Shown here one piece after another: positions 1 to 10,655 of a stretch of DNA of 64,000 nucleotides. Location of the stretch: contig NZ_JAMBOJ010000003.1 of NCBI RefSeq assembly GCF_023715565.1, positions 1 to 64,000 on the forward strand, given 5' to 3'. The notes below the pieces were generated by a model. That model was not told where the DNA came from and ran no database searches. It saw nothing but the letters and a program-made list of their open reading frames with translations. The DNA is from Cytobacillus firmus (lineage in GTDB: Bacteria > Bacillota > Bacilli > Bacillales > Cytobacillaceae). A program made the translations under genes and the position numbers. The number at the start of each line of letters is the position of its first letter. The first letter of the stretch is position 1.

Positions 1-158
1 ACCTCAAAACTGAGAAGCTGTATATAAATAAGTGTAGGTCAAAAGAAGAACTAGAAGAAGCTCTTGAGGATTACATTTACCATTACAATTACAAACGCAG
101 ACAAAAGAAACTAAAGAAACGCGCGCCGATAGAATATCGACACGCGCTCACTGCTTAG
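1..158 (+). CDS. IS3-family transposase OrfB, C-terminal fragment
   Basis: The reading frame enters from outside the window and stops at 156-158. About 52 codons are visible. They end in a basic stretch, HYNYKRRQKKLKKRAPIEYR, which is typical of the C-terminus of DDE transposases of the IS3 family (IS150-like group), after the catalytic integrase core. The catalytic Asp and Glu residues lie outside the window, so whether the element is intact cannot be judged. The terminal repeat of the element follows directly downstream. Confidence 0.8.
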   Translation, partial: LKTEKLYINKCRSKEELEEALEDYIYHYNYKRRQKKLKKRAPIEYRHALTA

Positions 159-193
159 CTTTTTATGTTGTCTACTTGACAGGGACAAGACCA
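1..193 (+). mobile_element. Right end of an IS3-family insertion sequence
   Basis: After the transposase stop codon the sequence at about 166-193 reads, on the reverse strand, as an end starting TGGTCTTGTCCCTGTC. This matches the style of IS3/IS150-group terminal inverted repeats in Firmicutes. The junction with chromosomal DNA is placed at about 193, inferred from the terminal TG...CA rule; the left end is not in the window, so the inverted repeat cannot be compared. The element sits 27 bp downstream of the secDF stop codon and appears to have entered the secDF terminator. Confidence 0.65.
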
Positions 194-219
194 ACTCGCC
201 TGAGTTTTTTTTGTAATTA

Positions 220-2484
220 TTACACTTGAGGTTCGTCACTGACTTTGCGTTTTTCTTTAACAGTATGAATAACGCCTTTTTCTTTCAGTTCCTTGCCTTT
301 CCATACTGCCCAAATCTGTGCTGCAAGGAAAATGGAAGAATAAGTACCTGCTATTAAACCAATAAGAAGTGCAAACGAGAAGTTTCTGATTGATTCACTT
401 CCAAACACGAGCAGAGCAACAACTGTAAATACAACTGTTAAAACAGTATTTACAGAGCGGCCAAGTGTTTGGCGCAGACTTTTGTTTACAACATCCGCAA
501 TATCTTCAAATGACTTGAGCTTTTTCTTTTTCTGCATATTCTCACGCATCCGGTCGAAGGTTACAATTGTATCATTTATGGAGTAACCGACCACTGTCAG
601 AATCGCTGCAATGAAGGTAATATCCACTTCAAGTCGTGTAAAGCTAAATACTGCGATAATAAAGAAGGCATCATGCATAAGTGCAAGGACTGCAGGAATG
701 GCCATTTTTATTTCAAAACGGATGGTTACATAGATAACAATGCCGATAGAGGCAATTGCCAATGCAATCAGCGCATTTTTAGCAAGCTCCTTCCCAACAG
801 TAGGGGAAACCGTACTGACATTTGGATCTGCACCGAATGTCTCATGGAAATGAGTTTTCAAATCGGCGATTTCATTTTTTGTCATTACACCTTTTAATCT
901 TGCAACACCGATTTCTTTATTATCACCAGAAATGACAATATCATCAGTCTCTAATCCTACAGCTGATAATTCATTTTGGAGCTCTTCTTTCGTTAAAGGT
1001 TTATCAGCCAGCTGCTCGATGCGCGTACCGCTTGCAAAATCAATTCCGAGGTTCAGCCTGAATATGGATACAATGATAATTCCCACTGCAATTAATACAG
1101 CAGATAGAATGAAAAACTTCCTTCTGTGCCCTACAAAATCAAACTTATCGAATTTGGTTGGCAAATCAAGCGTATCGTAATTTTCAGCAATATTTTTAAT
1201 CTCGCTTTTCTTAACTCCAAACCAGCCTGGTTTTTTATCAAGAAATTTACTATGGACCCACAGTCCCATAAGAAGCCTTGTGCCGTAAACAGCAGTAAGA
1301 AAGCTGGCGAGGATGCTTATAATAAGCATGGTTGCAAATCCCTTTACAGAGCTTGTCCCATACATGAATAATACGGCTGCTGCTAAAATCGTTGTGATAT
1401 TCGCATCAAAAATTGTGGAAAGTGAGTTTTTCTCCCCGGCCTGAAAAGCAGATTTAATTGATCTGCCCACTTTCATTTCCTCCCGGACTCTCTCGTAGGT
1501 AATGATATTCGCATCAACAGCCATACCAACCCCGAGAATCAGTGCGGCGATGCCAGGCAGCGTCAATACACCATTCATCCAATCAAATATTAGTAATATC
1601 AGATAAATATAAAATGATAATGTGAGTGTCGCAATAAATCCAGGGAAACGATATACAGCAATCATGTAAATAAAGATTACCAATACCCCTATTATTCCCG
1701 CAAGTATGGTCGTTTCCATTGCCTGCTCACCGAATTTCGCACCTACCGAAGTTGAATACACTTCATCGAGCTCCACAGGAAGGGATCCTGCATTCAATAA
1801 ATCCGCCAGTGTTTTTGCTTCTTCAATTGTAAAGTTCCCAACAATGGATACGGTATCCTGATTAAAGATTTGGCTTACCTGTGGAGCAGATAAGTATTTG
1901 GGATCTTGTTTTGCTGCCTCGGCCTGGAAAGAATCCTGGCCCTCTTCAAAATCTAGCCAAATGACAAGCAAATTATTGGGCGCACCCATATTGACTATTT
2001 TTTGAGTTACATCTTTAAATTTGGCGGCACTTTTTAGCTTCAATGAAACACTCGGTTTTCCATTTTCATCAAATGTCTGTTTTGCGCCATTTTGAGCAAG
2101 GTCTGAACCGTCCATCATCAACTGATCATTTACATCTCTAAATGATAAGTTAGCTTCTGTAGACAAGATTTCCCTTGCTTTATTCTGATCTGTTACACCA
2201 GCAAGCTGAACACGGACCCGTTTATCTCCCTCAATCTGAATATTCGGCTCACTGACTCCAAGAACATTGATCCGCCTGTCCAGTGCTTCAGCAGTACTTG
2301 CAAGGACCTCTTTATTTACCTTCTGGCCATCTTTTGGTGTGACTTCATAGAGAACCTCAAATCCGCCCTGCAAATCAAGTCCAAGCTTAATATTTTTTAA
2401 GATGTTGTTCGTCGTTGCTCCAGCCAGGCTTCCCAGTAATAAAACAATCAGGAAAAAAGCAACGATACGGCTGCGCTTTACCAT
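220..2484 (-). CDS. secDF: SecDF, fused Sec translocon accessory subunit
   Basis: SecDF uses the proton motive force to pull proteins through the SecYEG channel. It belongs to the RND-like superfamily. At 754 residues this is the fused SecD-SecF form usual in Bacillus. The SecD half begins with a membrane anchor (residues 5-23) and the LGLDLQGG motif (34-41), followed by the P1 periplasmic domain and five transmembrane helices. The SecF half starts near residue 455, carries LGIDFASGTRIE near 480, and ends in another five-helix bundle and a charged tail. The ATG is supported by AAGGAGG ten bases upstream. It has its own promoter and a long leader. Downstream is an insertion sequence. Confidence 0.97.
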   Translation of the reverse strand: MVKRSRIVAFFLIVLLLGSLAGATTNNILKNIKLGLDLQGGFEVLYEVTPKDGQKVNKEVLASTAEALDRRINVLGVSEPNIQIEGDKRVRVQLAGVTDQNKAREILSTEANLSFRDVNDQLMMDGSDLAQNGAKQTFDENGKPSVSLKLKSAAKFKDVTQKIVNMGAPNNLLVIWLDFEEGQDSFQAEAAKQDPKYLSAPQVSQIFNQDTVSIVGNFTIEEAKTLADLLNAGSLPVELDEVYSTSVGAKFGEQAMETTILAGIIGVLVIFIYMIAVYRFPGFIATLTLSFYIYLILLIFDWMNGVLTLPGIAALILGVGMAVDANIITYERVREEMKVGRSIKSAFQAGEKNSLSTIFDANITTILAAAVLFMYGTSSVKGFATMLIISILASFLTAVYGTRLLMGLWVHSKFLDKKPGWFGVKKSEIKNIAENYDTLDLPTKFDKFDFVGHRRKFFILSAVLIAVGIIIVSIFRLNLGIDFASGTRIEQLADKPLTKEELQNELSAVGLETDDIVISGDNKEIGVARLKGVMTKNEIADLKTHFHETFGADPNVSTVSPTVGKELAKNALIALAIASIGIVIYVTIRFEIKMAIPAVLALMHDAFFIIAVFSFTRLEVDITFIAAILTVVGYSINDTIVTFDRMRENMQKKKKLKSFEDIADVVNKSLRQTLGRSVNTVLTVVFTVVALLVFGSESIRNFSFALLIGLIAGTYSSIFLAAQIWAVWKGKELKEKGVIHTVKEKRKVSDEPQV

Positions 2485-2693
2485 TCTGAATAAATCCTCC
2501 TTAGCTATCGCCCGCTATCAGATATAACAGGCACCCCATCAGCGGCGTGATGCATTATTTACCAAACCTTCAGGCTGCATGACTTATAGGTATGCCTGCC
2601 CGTTAATAAAGACTGATGTTTGAACCACTAGTTCCTAAATTTCATTCTATGTATGACGATGACATGAAAAAAAGACCATTTACTACGCTTTTC

Positions 2694-2722
2694 ATTATGA
2701 AACAGATTGTAAAACCTGTCAA
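2694..2722 (-). promoter_or_regulatory. Sigma-A promoter for secDF with a long leader
   Basis: On the reverse strand TTGACA (2717-2722) is followed after 17 bases by CATAAT (2694-2699). Transcription would start near 2687, leaving a 5' leader of about 200 nt before the secDF ATG. The leader holds imperfect complementary blocks (around 2590-2600 and 2528-2540) but no riboswitch family that I recognise. Confidence 0.6.
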
Positions 2723-2768
2723 TTTGTCTTAAATGATGTTAAACAAGATGAAAACTGGAAATGTCTAG

Positions 2769-3065
2769 TTACTTTAATAATTTTCTGCGCTCTTCTTCAT
2801 TCTCTAATGAAAATTCAGCTTCTTTAAAAGCCTCCATGGTAGCATAGTGAATGTATTCACTCACTTTTACCTCCATTACTTCTTCCACAATTTCGAATAG
2901 CCTGACATTTTCTTTTGGTTTTTTCCACTTTTTCATTGTCAGATATCCCCAGAGCTCCTGTTCAGACACTTTTTTATATCCCAGAAGCCGAAATTCATCC
3001 AATTTGCTTTCCAATGCAGGTTTTACCGTAGTGCGAAAATAATCATATTCATGGCCGATTTTCAT
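2769..3065 (-). CDS. comN: ComN-like post-transcriptional regulator
   Basis: This small soluble protein of about 98 residues matches the Post_transc_reg family (B. subtilis ComN/YrzD). ComN acts after transcription on comE mRNA in competence and associates with DivIVA. The family core is visible as LLGYKKVSEQELWGYL followed by KKWKK and a helical C-terminus. I chose the ATG at 3065 (MKIGHEYDYF) because GGAGG lies nine bases upstream; an earlier in-frame ATG at 3095 has no ribosome binding site. The position between secDF and spoVB is the same as in B. subtilis. Confidence 0.85.
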   Translation of the reverse strand: MKIGHEYDYFRTTVKPALESKLDEFRLLGYKKVSEQELWGYLTMKKWKKPKENVRLFEIVEEVMEVKVSEYIHYATMEAFKEAEFSLENEEERRKLLK

Positions 3066-3187
3066 ATTCAGCCGCCTCCCCGCCATTAATAACATGGAAA
3101 TTATGATAGCTTGTCATGCTTTGTCCTCTATCTTGCATATAGATAATTGTATATGATATTACCCATTTTGAGAAGGCAGGGAGTTGA

Positions 3188-4753
3188 ATGTCCAAATTTC
3201 TGAAAGGTACCATGATCCTGCTCGCTGCAGGGCTTGTGACCAGGGTCCTTGGCTTTATTAACAGAATTGTCATTGCCCGATTTATTGGAGAAGAAGGTGT
3301 TGGCCTTTATATGATGGCCTTTCCCACCATGATTCTTGTAGTCACCATCACACAGCTTGGGCTGCCGGTTGCTATTTCTAAAAATGTAGCCGAGGCAGAG
3401 GCAAGAGGCGATACAGCAAAAATAAAGAAAATATTAATCGTTTCCTTAGCGACGACCATCTCGCTTTCCATTGTTTTCACTCCCGCTTTAATTCTGCTTG
3501 CTCCATTATTATCAGAGACACTCTTTACTGATAACCGGACCCATTTGCCTTTAATGGCAATTGCTCCAATTGTGCCAATCATTGCAGTTTCCTCTGTTAT
3601 TCGGGGTTATTTTCAGGGCAGACAGAACATGAAGCCTGCTGCCTATTCCCAGATGATTGAGCAGATAGTCCGAATCAGTCTGATTGCTTTAATGACTAAG
3701 GCATTCCTGCCATATGGAATTGAATATGCGGCTGCTGGCGCCATGCTGGCAGCAGTCATCGGGGAGCTTGCATCTTTACTTTATTTGATGACCACATTTA
3801 AGCTTAAAAAGAAGTTCAGAGTCAGGAATCAATTTTTTAAATATGTGTCTTCCGGAAAAAGTACATTTAACGAATTGATGACCGTTGCTCTTCCAACGAC
3901 AGGAAGCAGAATGATCGGTTCTGTCGCCTGGTTTTTTGAACCGATCGTAGTAGCGCAGAGCTTGGCACTTGCAGGTGTGGCAGCAGCTGCGGCTACGAAG
4001 CAGTATGGTGCTCTTACGGGCTTTGCCATGCCTCTTCTAATGCTGCCATCGTTTATTACTTATTCTCTGTCAACTTCTCTTGTTCCCGCTATAAGCGAGG
4101 CAAATTCCCAAAATAATATGCGGCTGATCGAATACCGGCTTCAGCAGGCCCTTCGTTTCGCATTCATAACCGGGGGCCTGGCAGTGGTGGTTCTTTACAT
4201 CCTTTCCGACCTGTTGATGGAAGTGATGTATGGCTCCTCAAGCGGCTCTCATTTTATTAAACTGATGGCTCCGTTTTTCCTGTTTTATTATTATCAGGGA
4301 CCTCTTCAGGCAACTTTACAGGCATTGAATCTTGCCCGGGCTGCCATGATTAACAGCTTGATTGGAGCAGTTGTAAAGACGGCCGTTATCTTTCTCCTTG
4401 CCAGCCAGCCTGCATTTGGGATAAATGGCGTTGCGATGGGGATATTGACAGGCACAGTCCTGGTGACAATGCTTCACTTCGCAACCGTTCTGAAAGCTAT
4501 TTCTTTTACTTTTTTCATAAGGGATTATCTAAAAACGTTTATAGCAATGATTGTATCAGGAGGCTTAGGGTTATGGACGCTAAAAGACATCCTTGCCCCA
4601 GACATGAATACAGCATTAAGGGTTATTTTGATATCCACAGTTATCACAATTGTCTATATCATCCTTTTATTAATCTTAAAGCTTATTAGAAAGAATGACT
4701 TAATTCGTATTCCAGGTATAGGCAAAATGATATCCAGACTGGCATTTAAATAA
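3188..4753 (+). CDS. spoVB: Stage V sporulation protein B, MVF-family flippase
   Basis: SpoVB is a polytopic membrane protein of the MOP/MVF flippase superfamily needed for spore cortex peptidoglycan synthesis; a lipid-linked precursor is the presumed substrate. The 521 residues form about 14 hydrophobic helices. The N-terminal signature includes TRVLGFINRIVIARFIGEEG and FPTMILVVTITQLGLPVAIS, as in SpoVB/YtgP proteins. The ATG follows a GGGAG sequence. The gene is divergent from comN and converges on the DUF421 gene, with which it shares a terminator. The position matches B. subtilis spoVB. Confidence 0.93.
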   Translation: MSKFLKGTMILLAAGLVTRVLGFINRIVIARFIGEEGVGLYMMAFPTMILVVTITQLGLPVAISKNVAEAEARGDTAKIKKILIVSLATTISLSIVFTPALILLAPLLSETLFTDNRTHLPLMAIAPIVPIIAVSSVIRGYFQGRQNMKPAAYSQMIEQIVRISLIALMTKAFLPYGIEYAAAGAMLAAVIGELASLLYLMTTFKLKKKFRVRNQFFKYVSSGKSTFNELMTVALPTTGSRMIGSVAWFFEPIVVAQSLALAGVAAAAATKQYGALTGFAMPLLMLPSFITYSLSTSLVPAISEANSQNNMRLIEYRLQQALRFAFITGGLAVVVLYILSDLLMEVMYGSSSGSHFIKLMAPFFLFYYYQGPLQATLQALNLARAAMINSLIGAVVKTAVIFLLASQPAFGINGVAMGILTGTVLVTMLHFATVLKAISFTFFIRDYLKTFIAMIVSGGLGLWTLKDILAPDMNTALRVILISTVITIVYIILLLILKLIRKNDLIRIPGIGKMISRLAFK

Positions 4754-4758
4754 TGTTT

Positions 4759-4795
4759 AACAGGTCAGCCGGGGCTGAGCTGACCTTGTTATTTT
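4759..4795 (+). terminator. Terminator between spoVB and the DUF421 gene
   Basis: An 8-bp perfect stem (AGGTCAGC at 4762-4769 with GCTGACCT at 4779-4786) is followed by a T-rich run on the plus strand. It ends spoVB and overlaps the end of the convergent DUF421 gene, so it may work in both directions. Confidence 0.75.
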
Positions 4796-5439
4796 CTTTC
4801 ATCAAATAGATCCACATAAAATTGGCCATTTTCATAACTGCAGAATGAAATATCGGATATCTCTTTATACCCCTCTTTTCGAAGTTCCTGACGCAGCCAA
4901 AAGTCACTTTTATTTATCGTTTCAAGATTCGTTTTCTGAATCGTGCCATCTATAATTAAAGGGATTGTAATCCCCCCATCTTTACTGTCTTTTCTTTCAA
5001 ACACTGACAGCGTACCGGAGGATTCAAGGATGGCAAACTCCACATCAGAGATTTTTGCAATATCTTTTTCTCTCAGCTGCAGGAGAAGGTCATCAAAGTT
5101 ATACCGCTGCTTCCTCATGGCATTTTCATCTATTTTTCCTTTATTAATAATAATAGTCGGCTTGCCATCAACTACATCCCTGAATGTTTTGCTTTTCAGG
5201 GAGAATATAGCCAATACAATTTGTACAACCATCAAGAGGAGCATGGGAAGCACATTTTTTAAAATATTTGAATCCGGAGTTTCTATCGCGACAACTGCAA
5301 GTTCGGCAATCATGATATAGACGACCAGATCCAGGATGCTTAGTTCTCCAATTTCCCTTTTGCCCATCAATCTAAAAATGAGAAGAATGACTGCATACAA
5401 AAATAAGGTTCTTACAACGATGATTAGATATTCTTCCAC
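4789..5439 (-). CDS. yrbG: DUF421 membrane protein, YrbG/YetF family
   Basis: This protein has three N-terminal transmembrane helices (LFLYAVILLIFRLMGKREIG, then VVYIMIAELAVVAIE and the VLPMLLLMVVQ segment). A cytoplasmic domain follows with the family pattern GKPTIIINKGKIDENAMRK. Its function is unknown. The start is set at GTG 5439, because AAGGAG lies ten bases upstream; a longer frame from ATG 5484 would contain that site inside the coding region. That gives 216 residues. It occupies the place of yrbG in B. subtilis, between spoVB and the yrzE-like gene. Confidence 0.8.
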   Translation of the reverse strand: MEEYLIIVVRTLFLYAVILLIFRLMGKREIGELSILDLVVYIMIAELAVVAIETPDSNILKNVLPMLLLMVVQIVLAIFSLKSKTFRDVVDGKPTIIINKGKIDENAMRKQRYNFDDLLLQLREKDIAKISDVEFAILESSGTLSVFERKDSKDGGITIPLIIDGTIQKTNLETINKSDFWLRQELRKEGYKEISDISFCSYENGQFYVDLFDERK

Positions 5440-5632
5440 TTCAACAGCACTCCTTTTGATGCAATCCTTTCTATTCTTCCGCATATTGGAACTTTTATGA
5501 GTATATGTGATTCTTCTTTGAACAATTTCGATTCTATTTTTTCATTGTCTGAATATGCTTGTACTAAGGAAAAGGCTGGCTGCCTCAACTCAAAGGTCGA
5601 AAGCTGTTCCTGTTCACTCATTAAGAAGGGAG

Positions 5633-6028
5633 ATGGTCCATATAGAAGAATCAAAGAACTTTGGAAGCGCTGTACTTTATGGTATTATTGCGATTTTTGC
5701 CATTGCCGTTGCCGGCAGTCTCATTTTTTCACTGCTCCTGAGGTTTACATCATTGCAGGAGTCATCCTTGCAGTATATTATTACTGCTGTTTCATTCATT
5801 TCTCTATTTGCAGGCGGGTTCATTTCCGGAGGCAAAGGGAAGCAAAAAGGCTGGCTGCTCGGCGGCTTAACCGGCCTTGTGTACTCAATCGTTATTTTCC
5901 TTTTTCAATATTTGGGACATGACAGTTTATTTAATATGGAACAAATGATATACCACACCTGTTTCACACTTACGGCAATGATGGGCGGTATATTGGGAGT
6001 GAACCTTAACACCAAAAGAACCGCATAA
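5633..6028 (+). CDS. yrzE: TIGR04086-type membrane protein, YrzE-like
   Basis: A small integral membrane protein with four hydrophobic segments: YGIIAIFAIAVAGSLIFSLL, a second at YIITAVSFISLFAGGFISGG, a third at LTGLVYSIVIFLFQ, and a fourth near the C-terminus (LTAMMGGILGVNL). The family has no assigned function. The start is uncertain. ATG 5633 touches its only plausible ribosome binding site (AAGGGAG) with no spacing, whereas ATA at 5642 would be at normal distance; an earlier ATG at 5555 has no site. The gene is divergent from the DUF421 gene and converges on yajC, as yrzE does in B. subtilis. Confidence 0.7.
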   Translation: MVHIEESKNFGSAVLYGIIAIFAIAVAGSLIFSLLLRFTSLQESSLQYIITAVSFISLFAGGFISGGKGKQKGWLLGGLTGLVYSIVIFLFQYLGHDSLFNMEQMIYHTCFTLTAMMGGILGVNLNTKRTA

Positions 6029-6061
6029 AAAAGAAGGTCCTGCTCAGGACCTTCTTTTTTT
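6027..6061 (+). terminator. Bidirectional terminator between yrzE-like gene and yajC
   Basis: A near-perfect palindrome AAAAAAGAAGGTCCTG, loop CTC, AGGACCTTCTTTTTTT gives strong hairpins with T tracts on both strands, as expected between two convergent genes. Confidence 0.92.
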
Positions 6062-6074
6062 GATATTAAGGATA

Positions 6075-6359
6075 TTAAGCTTTTGCTAATGCATCGCCAG
6101 TTGCCTGCGTTACTTCGCGGATCGCTGCACGATCGTATGTAAGACGACTTCCGTCACCACATTTAATAACCACTTTGTCTTCGTCGATAGCATCAACGAA
6201 TCCGTGAAGGCCGCCGATTGTAACAACCTTATCTCCCTTTTTCAAATCACTCTGCATTTGCTGAACTGCCTTTTGGCGTTTCTGCTGCGGACGAATTAAC
6301 AGGAAATAGAATAAAACAAACATCAGCAATAATGGTCCTAATGTTCCTAAAAGCTCCAT
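6075..6359 (-). CDS. yajC: YajC, preprotein translocase accessory subunit
   Basis: YajC joins SecDF in the holotranslocon. The 94-residue protein has one N-terminal helix (LLLMFVLFYFLLIRPQQKRQ) with the conserved FYFLLIRPQQKR signature and a basic cytoplasmic tail with the KGDKVVTIGGLHG motif. The ATG at 6359 (MELLGTLG) is preceded by AAAGGGGGG at good spacing, so a second ATG 18 bases upstream is not used. It is the last gene of a queA-tgt-yajC group, as in most Firmicutes. Confidence 0.93.
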   Translation of the reverse strand: MELLGTLGPLLLMFVLFYFLLIRPQQKRQKAVQQMQSDLKKGDKVVTIGGLHGFVDAIDEDKVVIKCGDGSRLTYDRAAIREVTQATGDALAKA

Positions 6360-6430
6360 AGTTTTCCCCCCTTTCAAAGATCAGCCCGATTTAAGGAAAA
6401 ATCCCCTAAAATGAGCTCAATTTTTTATGA

Positions 6431-7629
<1,199 letters not shown>

Positions 7630-7630
7630 A

Positions 7631-8659
7631 TTACAAAATGAGCATAGCATCTCCAAAGCTGAAGAACCGGTATCGCTCCTCAACTGCCTGATTATAGGCA
7701 TTCAGGACGTTCCCACGTTCTGCCAATGCACTCACAAGCATAATTAAAGTTGATTTAGGCAGGTGGAAATTCGTAATCATGCCATCAATCGCTTTAAAAT
7801 CATAGCCTGGATAAATGAAAATATCAGTCCAGCCGCTTGCTTCCTCAAAACGGCCATTATGAGCAGAAGCAATAGTTTCTAACGTCCTCGTGGAAGTAGT
7901 CCCCACACTGATGATTCTTCCTCCCTGCTCACGCACTTCATTTAATAGACGTGCAGTTCCTTCAGTTACCTGATAAAATTCAGCATGCATTTCATGCTCA
8001 TCTAAATCCTCCACACTAACAGGCCTGAAAGTTCCAAGTCCAACATGCAGAGTAATAAAAGCAATATGCACACCCATTTCTTTTAATTCTTCAAGAAGCT
8101 GTTCAGTAAAATGCAGTCCTGCTGTCGGAGCTGCAGCAGAACCTCGCTCACGGGCAAACACAGTCTGATAACGGTCCCGATCATCAAGTTGCTCCTTAAT
8201 ATAAGGAGGCAAAGGCATTTCTCCCAGTTGTTCAAGCACCTCATAAAATATCCCGTCGTATCTGAACTCAAGCAACCTGCCGCCATGATCTGAGGTTCCA
8301 GTGCAGACAGCAGTCAATTTGCCGTCCCCAAAAGTTATTTCAGTTCCTTCTTTTACTCTTTTGGCTGGTTTAATCAGCGTTTCCCAGGTATCCCCTTCAA
8401 GCTGTTTAAGAAGCAGCACCTCTATTTTTGCACCAGTGCCCGTCTTTTCTCCAAACAGTCTCGCAGGAAGAACCTTTGTGTCATTTAATACAAGACAATC
8501 TCCTGCTTGAAGGTAATTCTTAATATTTTTAAAAACACTATGCTGAATATCCCCGGTGTTTTTATCAAGAACCATCAGCCTGCTGCTTGTCCGATCAACC
8601 AAAGGCGTCTGTGCAATTAATTCTTCAGGCAAATGAAAATCAAACCAATCTACTTTCAT
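7631..8659 (-). CDS. queA: S-adenosylmethionine:tRNA ribosyltransferase-isomerase
   Basis: QueA moves the ribosyl part of SAM to preQ1-tRNA, forming epoxyqueuosine. The 342-residue length is normal. Family motifs visible are [14 protein letters not shown] near the start, [30 protein letters not shown] (near 152-170) and the C-terminal [20 protein letters not shown]. The ATG has AGAAGGGTGA upstream. It is the third enzyme-coding gene from ruvA in the same direction, and the ruvAB-queA-tgt order is conserved in Bacillus. Confidence 0.97.
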   Translation of the reverse strand: MKVDWFDFHLPEELIAQTPLVDRTSSRLMVLDKNTGDIQHSVFKNIKNYLQAGDCLVLNDTKVLPARLFGEKTGTGAKIEVLLLKQLEGDTWETLIKPAKRVKEGTEITFGDGKLTAVCTGTSDHGGRLLEFRYDGIFYEVLEQLGEMPLPPYIKEQLDDRDRYQTVFARERGSAAAPTAGLHFTEQLLEELKEMGVHIAFITLHVGLGTFRPVSVEDLDEHEMHAEFYQVTEGTARLLNEVREQGGRIISVGTTSTRTLETIASAHNGRFEEASGWTDIFIYPGYDFKAIDGMITNFHLPKSTLIMLVSALAERGNVLNAYNQAVEERYRFFSFGDAMLIL

Positions 8660-8687
8660 GATGTCACCCTTCTGTTATTCATATAGA

Positions 8688-8894
8688 CTACCGGAACCTG
8701 CCAATAAAATAAAAGATGGCAGAGAGAATAATGCTCATCAAAATCGATGTAACGACTGGAAAATAAAAAGTCGTATTGCCTTTCTTGATCACTATATCCC
8801 CAGGCAGCTTGCCAATATTAATAAACTGGCTCATAAACCCTATGGCAAAAATGATCGCACCAATGACCATCAGCCACTTTGATATGCCGCTCAA
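8688..8894 (-). CDS. DUF2905 small membrane protein
   Basis: A 68-residue protein with two transmembrane helices: [18 protein letters not shown] and [20 protein letters not shown]. The family signature [19 protein letters not shown] between the helices identifies DUF2905. No function is known. Its ATG overlaps the ruvB stop in an ATGA arrangement, so it is translationally coupled to ruvB. Confidence 0.88.
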   Translation of the reverse strand: MSGISKWLMVIGAIIFAIGFMSQFINIGKLPGDIVIKKGNTTFYFPVVTSILMSIILSAIFYFIGRFR

Positions 8895-9892
8895 TCAGCA
8901 GGCACCTCCATTTGAAAATGGCGGTACACGAGGTCTGTTACAATTCTTCCTCTTGGTGTCCGCTGAAGAAACCCAATCTGCAATAAATAGGGTTCATACA
9001 CATCTTCAATCGTATGCGCTTCTTCTCCAATGGTCGCCGCAATGGTTTCAAGGCCTACAGGTCCGCCGCGAAATTTTTCGATTATCCCTCTTAATAATTT
9101 ATGGTCAATATGATCAAGGCCTAAACGGTCAACCTGCAAAAGCTCAAGAGCCTCCTTGGCAAGTGTTTCATCAATTTGGCCATCTGCTTTGACCTGAGCA
9201 AAATCCCTGACTCTCCGGAGGAGTCTGTTTGCAATTCTAGGCGTGCCTCTTGACCTTCTCGCCACTTCAATAGCTGCTTTTTGATCTATTCCTGTATCCA
9301 GCACCTCAGCTGTACGCACAACAATATTCGTCAGCTGCTCTTCTGTGTAGTATTCAAGCCTGCTTAGTACGCCAAACCTGTCTCTTAACGGAGCTGATAG
9401 CGATCCTGCCCTTGTTGTCGCGCCAACCAGTGTAAAAGGCGGCAAATCCAGCCTTACTGATCTGGCACTTGGCCCTTTACCGATCACAATATCCAGACAG
9501 AAGTCTTCCATTGCCGGATAAAGAACTTCTTCTATAGACCGGGGCAAGCGATGAATTTCATCAATAAACAGTACGTCACCCGGTTCCAATGCTGTCAGGA
9601 TCGCAGCCAAATCACCTGGCCTTTCAATTGCAGGGCCTGCAGTAGTTCTGATATTTACGCTCATTTCATTGGCAATAATAGCAGCCAGAGTGGTCTTACC
9701 CAAACCCGGCGGCCCATATAGAAGGACATGATCCAAGGTTTCCTCGCGAATTCTTGCAGCTTTAATAAAGATCTCGAGGTTCTCCTTTACTTTATCCTGG
9801 CCAATATACTGCTTTAATGTCTGCGGGCGCAGACTCTGTTCAAATGAAAGATCCTGAAAATCAGCTTCACCGGATATTATCCGCTCTTCCAT
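8891..9892 (-). CDS. ruvB: Holliday junction helicase motor subunit RuvB
   Basis: RuvB is the AAA+ ATPase that drives branch migration of Holliday junctions with RuvA. The Walker A motif is [12 protein letters not shown] (near 59-70), Walker B is VLFIDEIHR (near 107-115), and sensor motif [18 protein letters not shown] follows. The C-terminal winged-helix domain includes [12 protein letters not shown] and the conserved FLQRTPRGR. At 333 residues it is complete. It is 52 bp downstream of ruvA and overlaps the DUF2905 gene by 4 bp. Confidence 0.98.
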   Translation of the reverse strand: MEERIISGEADFQDLSFEQSLRPQTLKQYIGQDKVKENLEIFIKAARIREETLDHVLLYGPPGLGKTTLAAIIANEMSVNIRTTAGPAIERPGDLAAILTALEPGDVLFIDEIHRLPRSIEEVLYPAMEDFCLDIVIGKGPSARSVRLDLPPFTLVGATTRAGSLSAPLRDRFGVLSRLEYYTEEQLTNIVVRTAEVLDTGIDQKAAIEVARRSRGTPRIANRLLRRVRDFAQVKADGQIDETLAKEALELLQVDRLGLDHIDHKLLRGIIEKFRGGPVGLETIAATIGEEAHTIEDVYEPYLLQIGFLQRTPRGRIVTDLVYRHFQMEVPAD

Positions 9893-9944
9893 ACTTAATC
9901 ACCTTCTTAATTCAGCATAAAACGAAACGGCCTTCTCCAACGAA

Positions 9945-10556
9945 TTATAGTTTTAAAAGCTTTTGCAGCGCCTTCTTTATGTATTGATCCGTTGTAAGCT
10001 TTTCCTTTTTCAGTTCAGGCGTAATCTTTTTAAGTTCCTTTTCTGAATAGCCCAGCACTTTTAGTGCAAGCAAGGCTTCTTCTAAATCTCCTGCAGGCCC
10101 GCTCTCAGCCTGAATTCTATCCTCTGAAAACAGATTAGGGAAGAAGTCAGGGACAATATCGGGAAGCTTCCCTTTCAGATCGAGAATCATTTGTCTTGCT
10201 GTTTTCTTTCCGACTCCAGGAAACTTAACGAGGAAAGCTTCATCTTCATTTTCAATCGCCTGTACCACCTGTTCAGGTTCCCCAGAAGCAAGAATTGCAA
10301 GAGCTCCCTTCGGCCCAATACCTGTAACATTGAGCAGTCTGGTAAACAGCGTCTTCTCCTCACGAGTCTGAAAGCCGTACAATGCCATAATATCTTCCCG
10401 TACATAATGATACGTGAATATCCTGACTTCCTGTCCGAACTCCGGTGTATAGCTAAATGGGTTAGGCGTTAAAATCTGGTATCCAATTCCATTGTTTTCA
10501 ATAACTACATATTCAGGTCCAATAAAATCGAGCCTGCCTCTTACAAATTCAAACAA
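9945..10556 (-). CDS. ruvA: Holliday junction DNA-binding subunit RuvA
   Basis: RuvA forms the tetramer that holds four-way junctions for RuvB. The protein contains an OB-fold (residues 1-62), tandem helix-hairpin-helix motifs ([18 protein letters not shown] and [19 protein letters not shown]) and a C-terminal RuvB-binding domain ([17 protein letters not shown]). I chose a TTG start at 10556 ([10 protein letters not shown]) because GAGGAG lies about nine bases upstream and because RuvA proteins begin at this point; this gives 204 residues. A frame opening upstream at 10616 would add 20 residues that are not part of the family. Confidence 0.94.
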   Translation of the reverse strand: MFEFVRGRLDFIGPEYVVIENNGIGYQILTPNPFSYTPEFGQEVRIFTYHYVREDIMALYGFQTREEKTLFTRLLNVTGIGPKGALAILASGEPEQVVQAIENEDEAFLVKFPGVGKKTARQMILDLKGKLPDIVPDFFPNLFSEDRIQAESGPAGDLEEALLALKVLGYSEKELKKITPELKKEKLTTDQYIKKALQKLLKL

Positions 10557-10655
10557 TGCCTTTCTCTCCTCATGATTCAACTGTACCTCATTGTACCATA
10601 AACTATTTTGGCACAAAGCATAAAATGCTGAAGAACCTTTTAAAGGAAACGTGTT

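Noticed and set aside
2500-2690. Short frames in the secDF leader (10 and 13 codons) as arrest peptides
   Set aside because: Neither has a ribosome binding site or a hydrophobic signal, and both are too short for a secretion-monitor peptide.
5424-5654. 76-codon frame on the minus strand upstream of the DUF421 gene
   Set aside because: It overlaps the intergenic region and the start of the yrzE-like gene and has no family resemblance or ribosome binding site.
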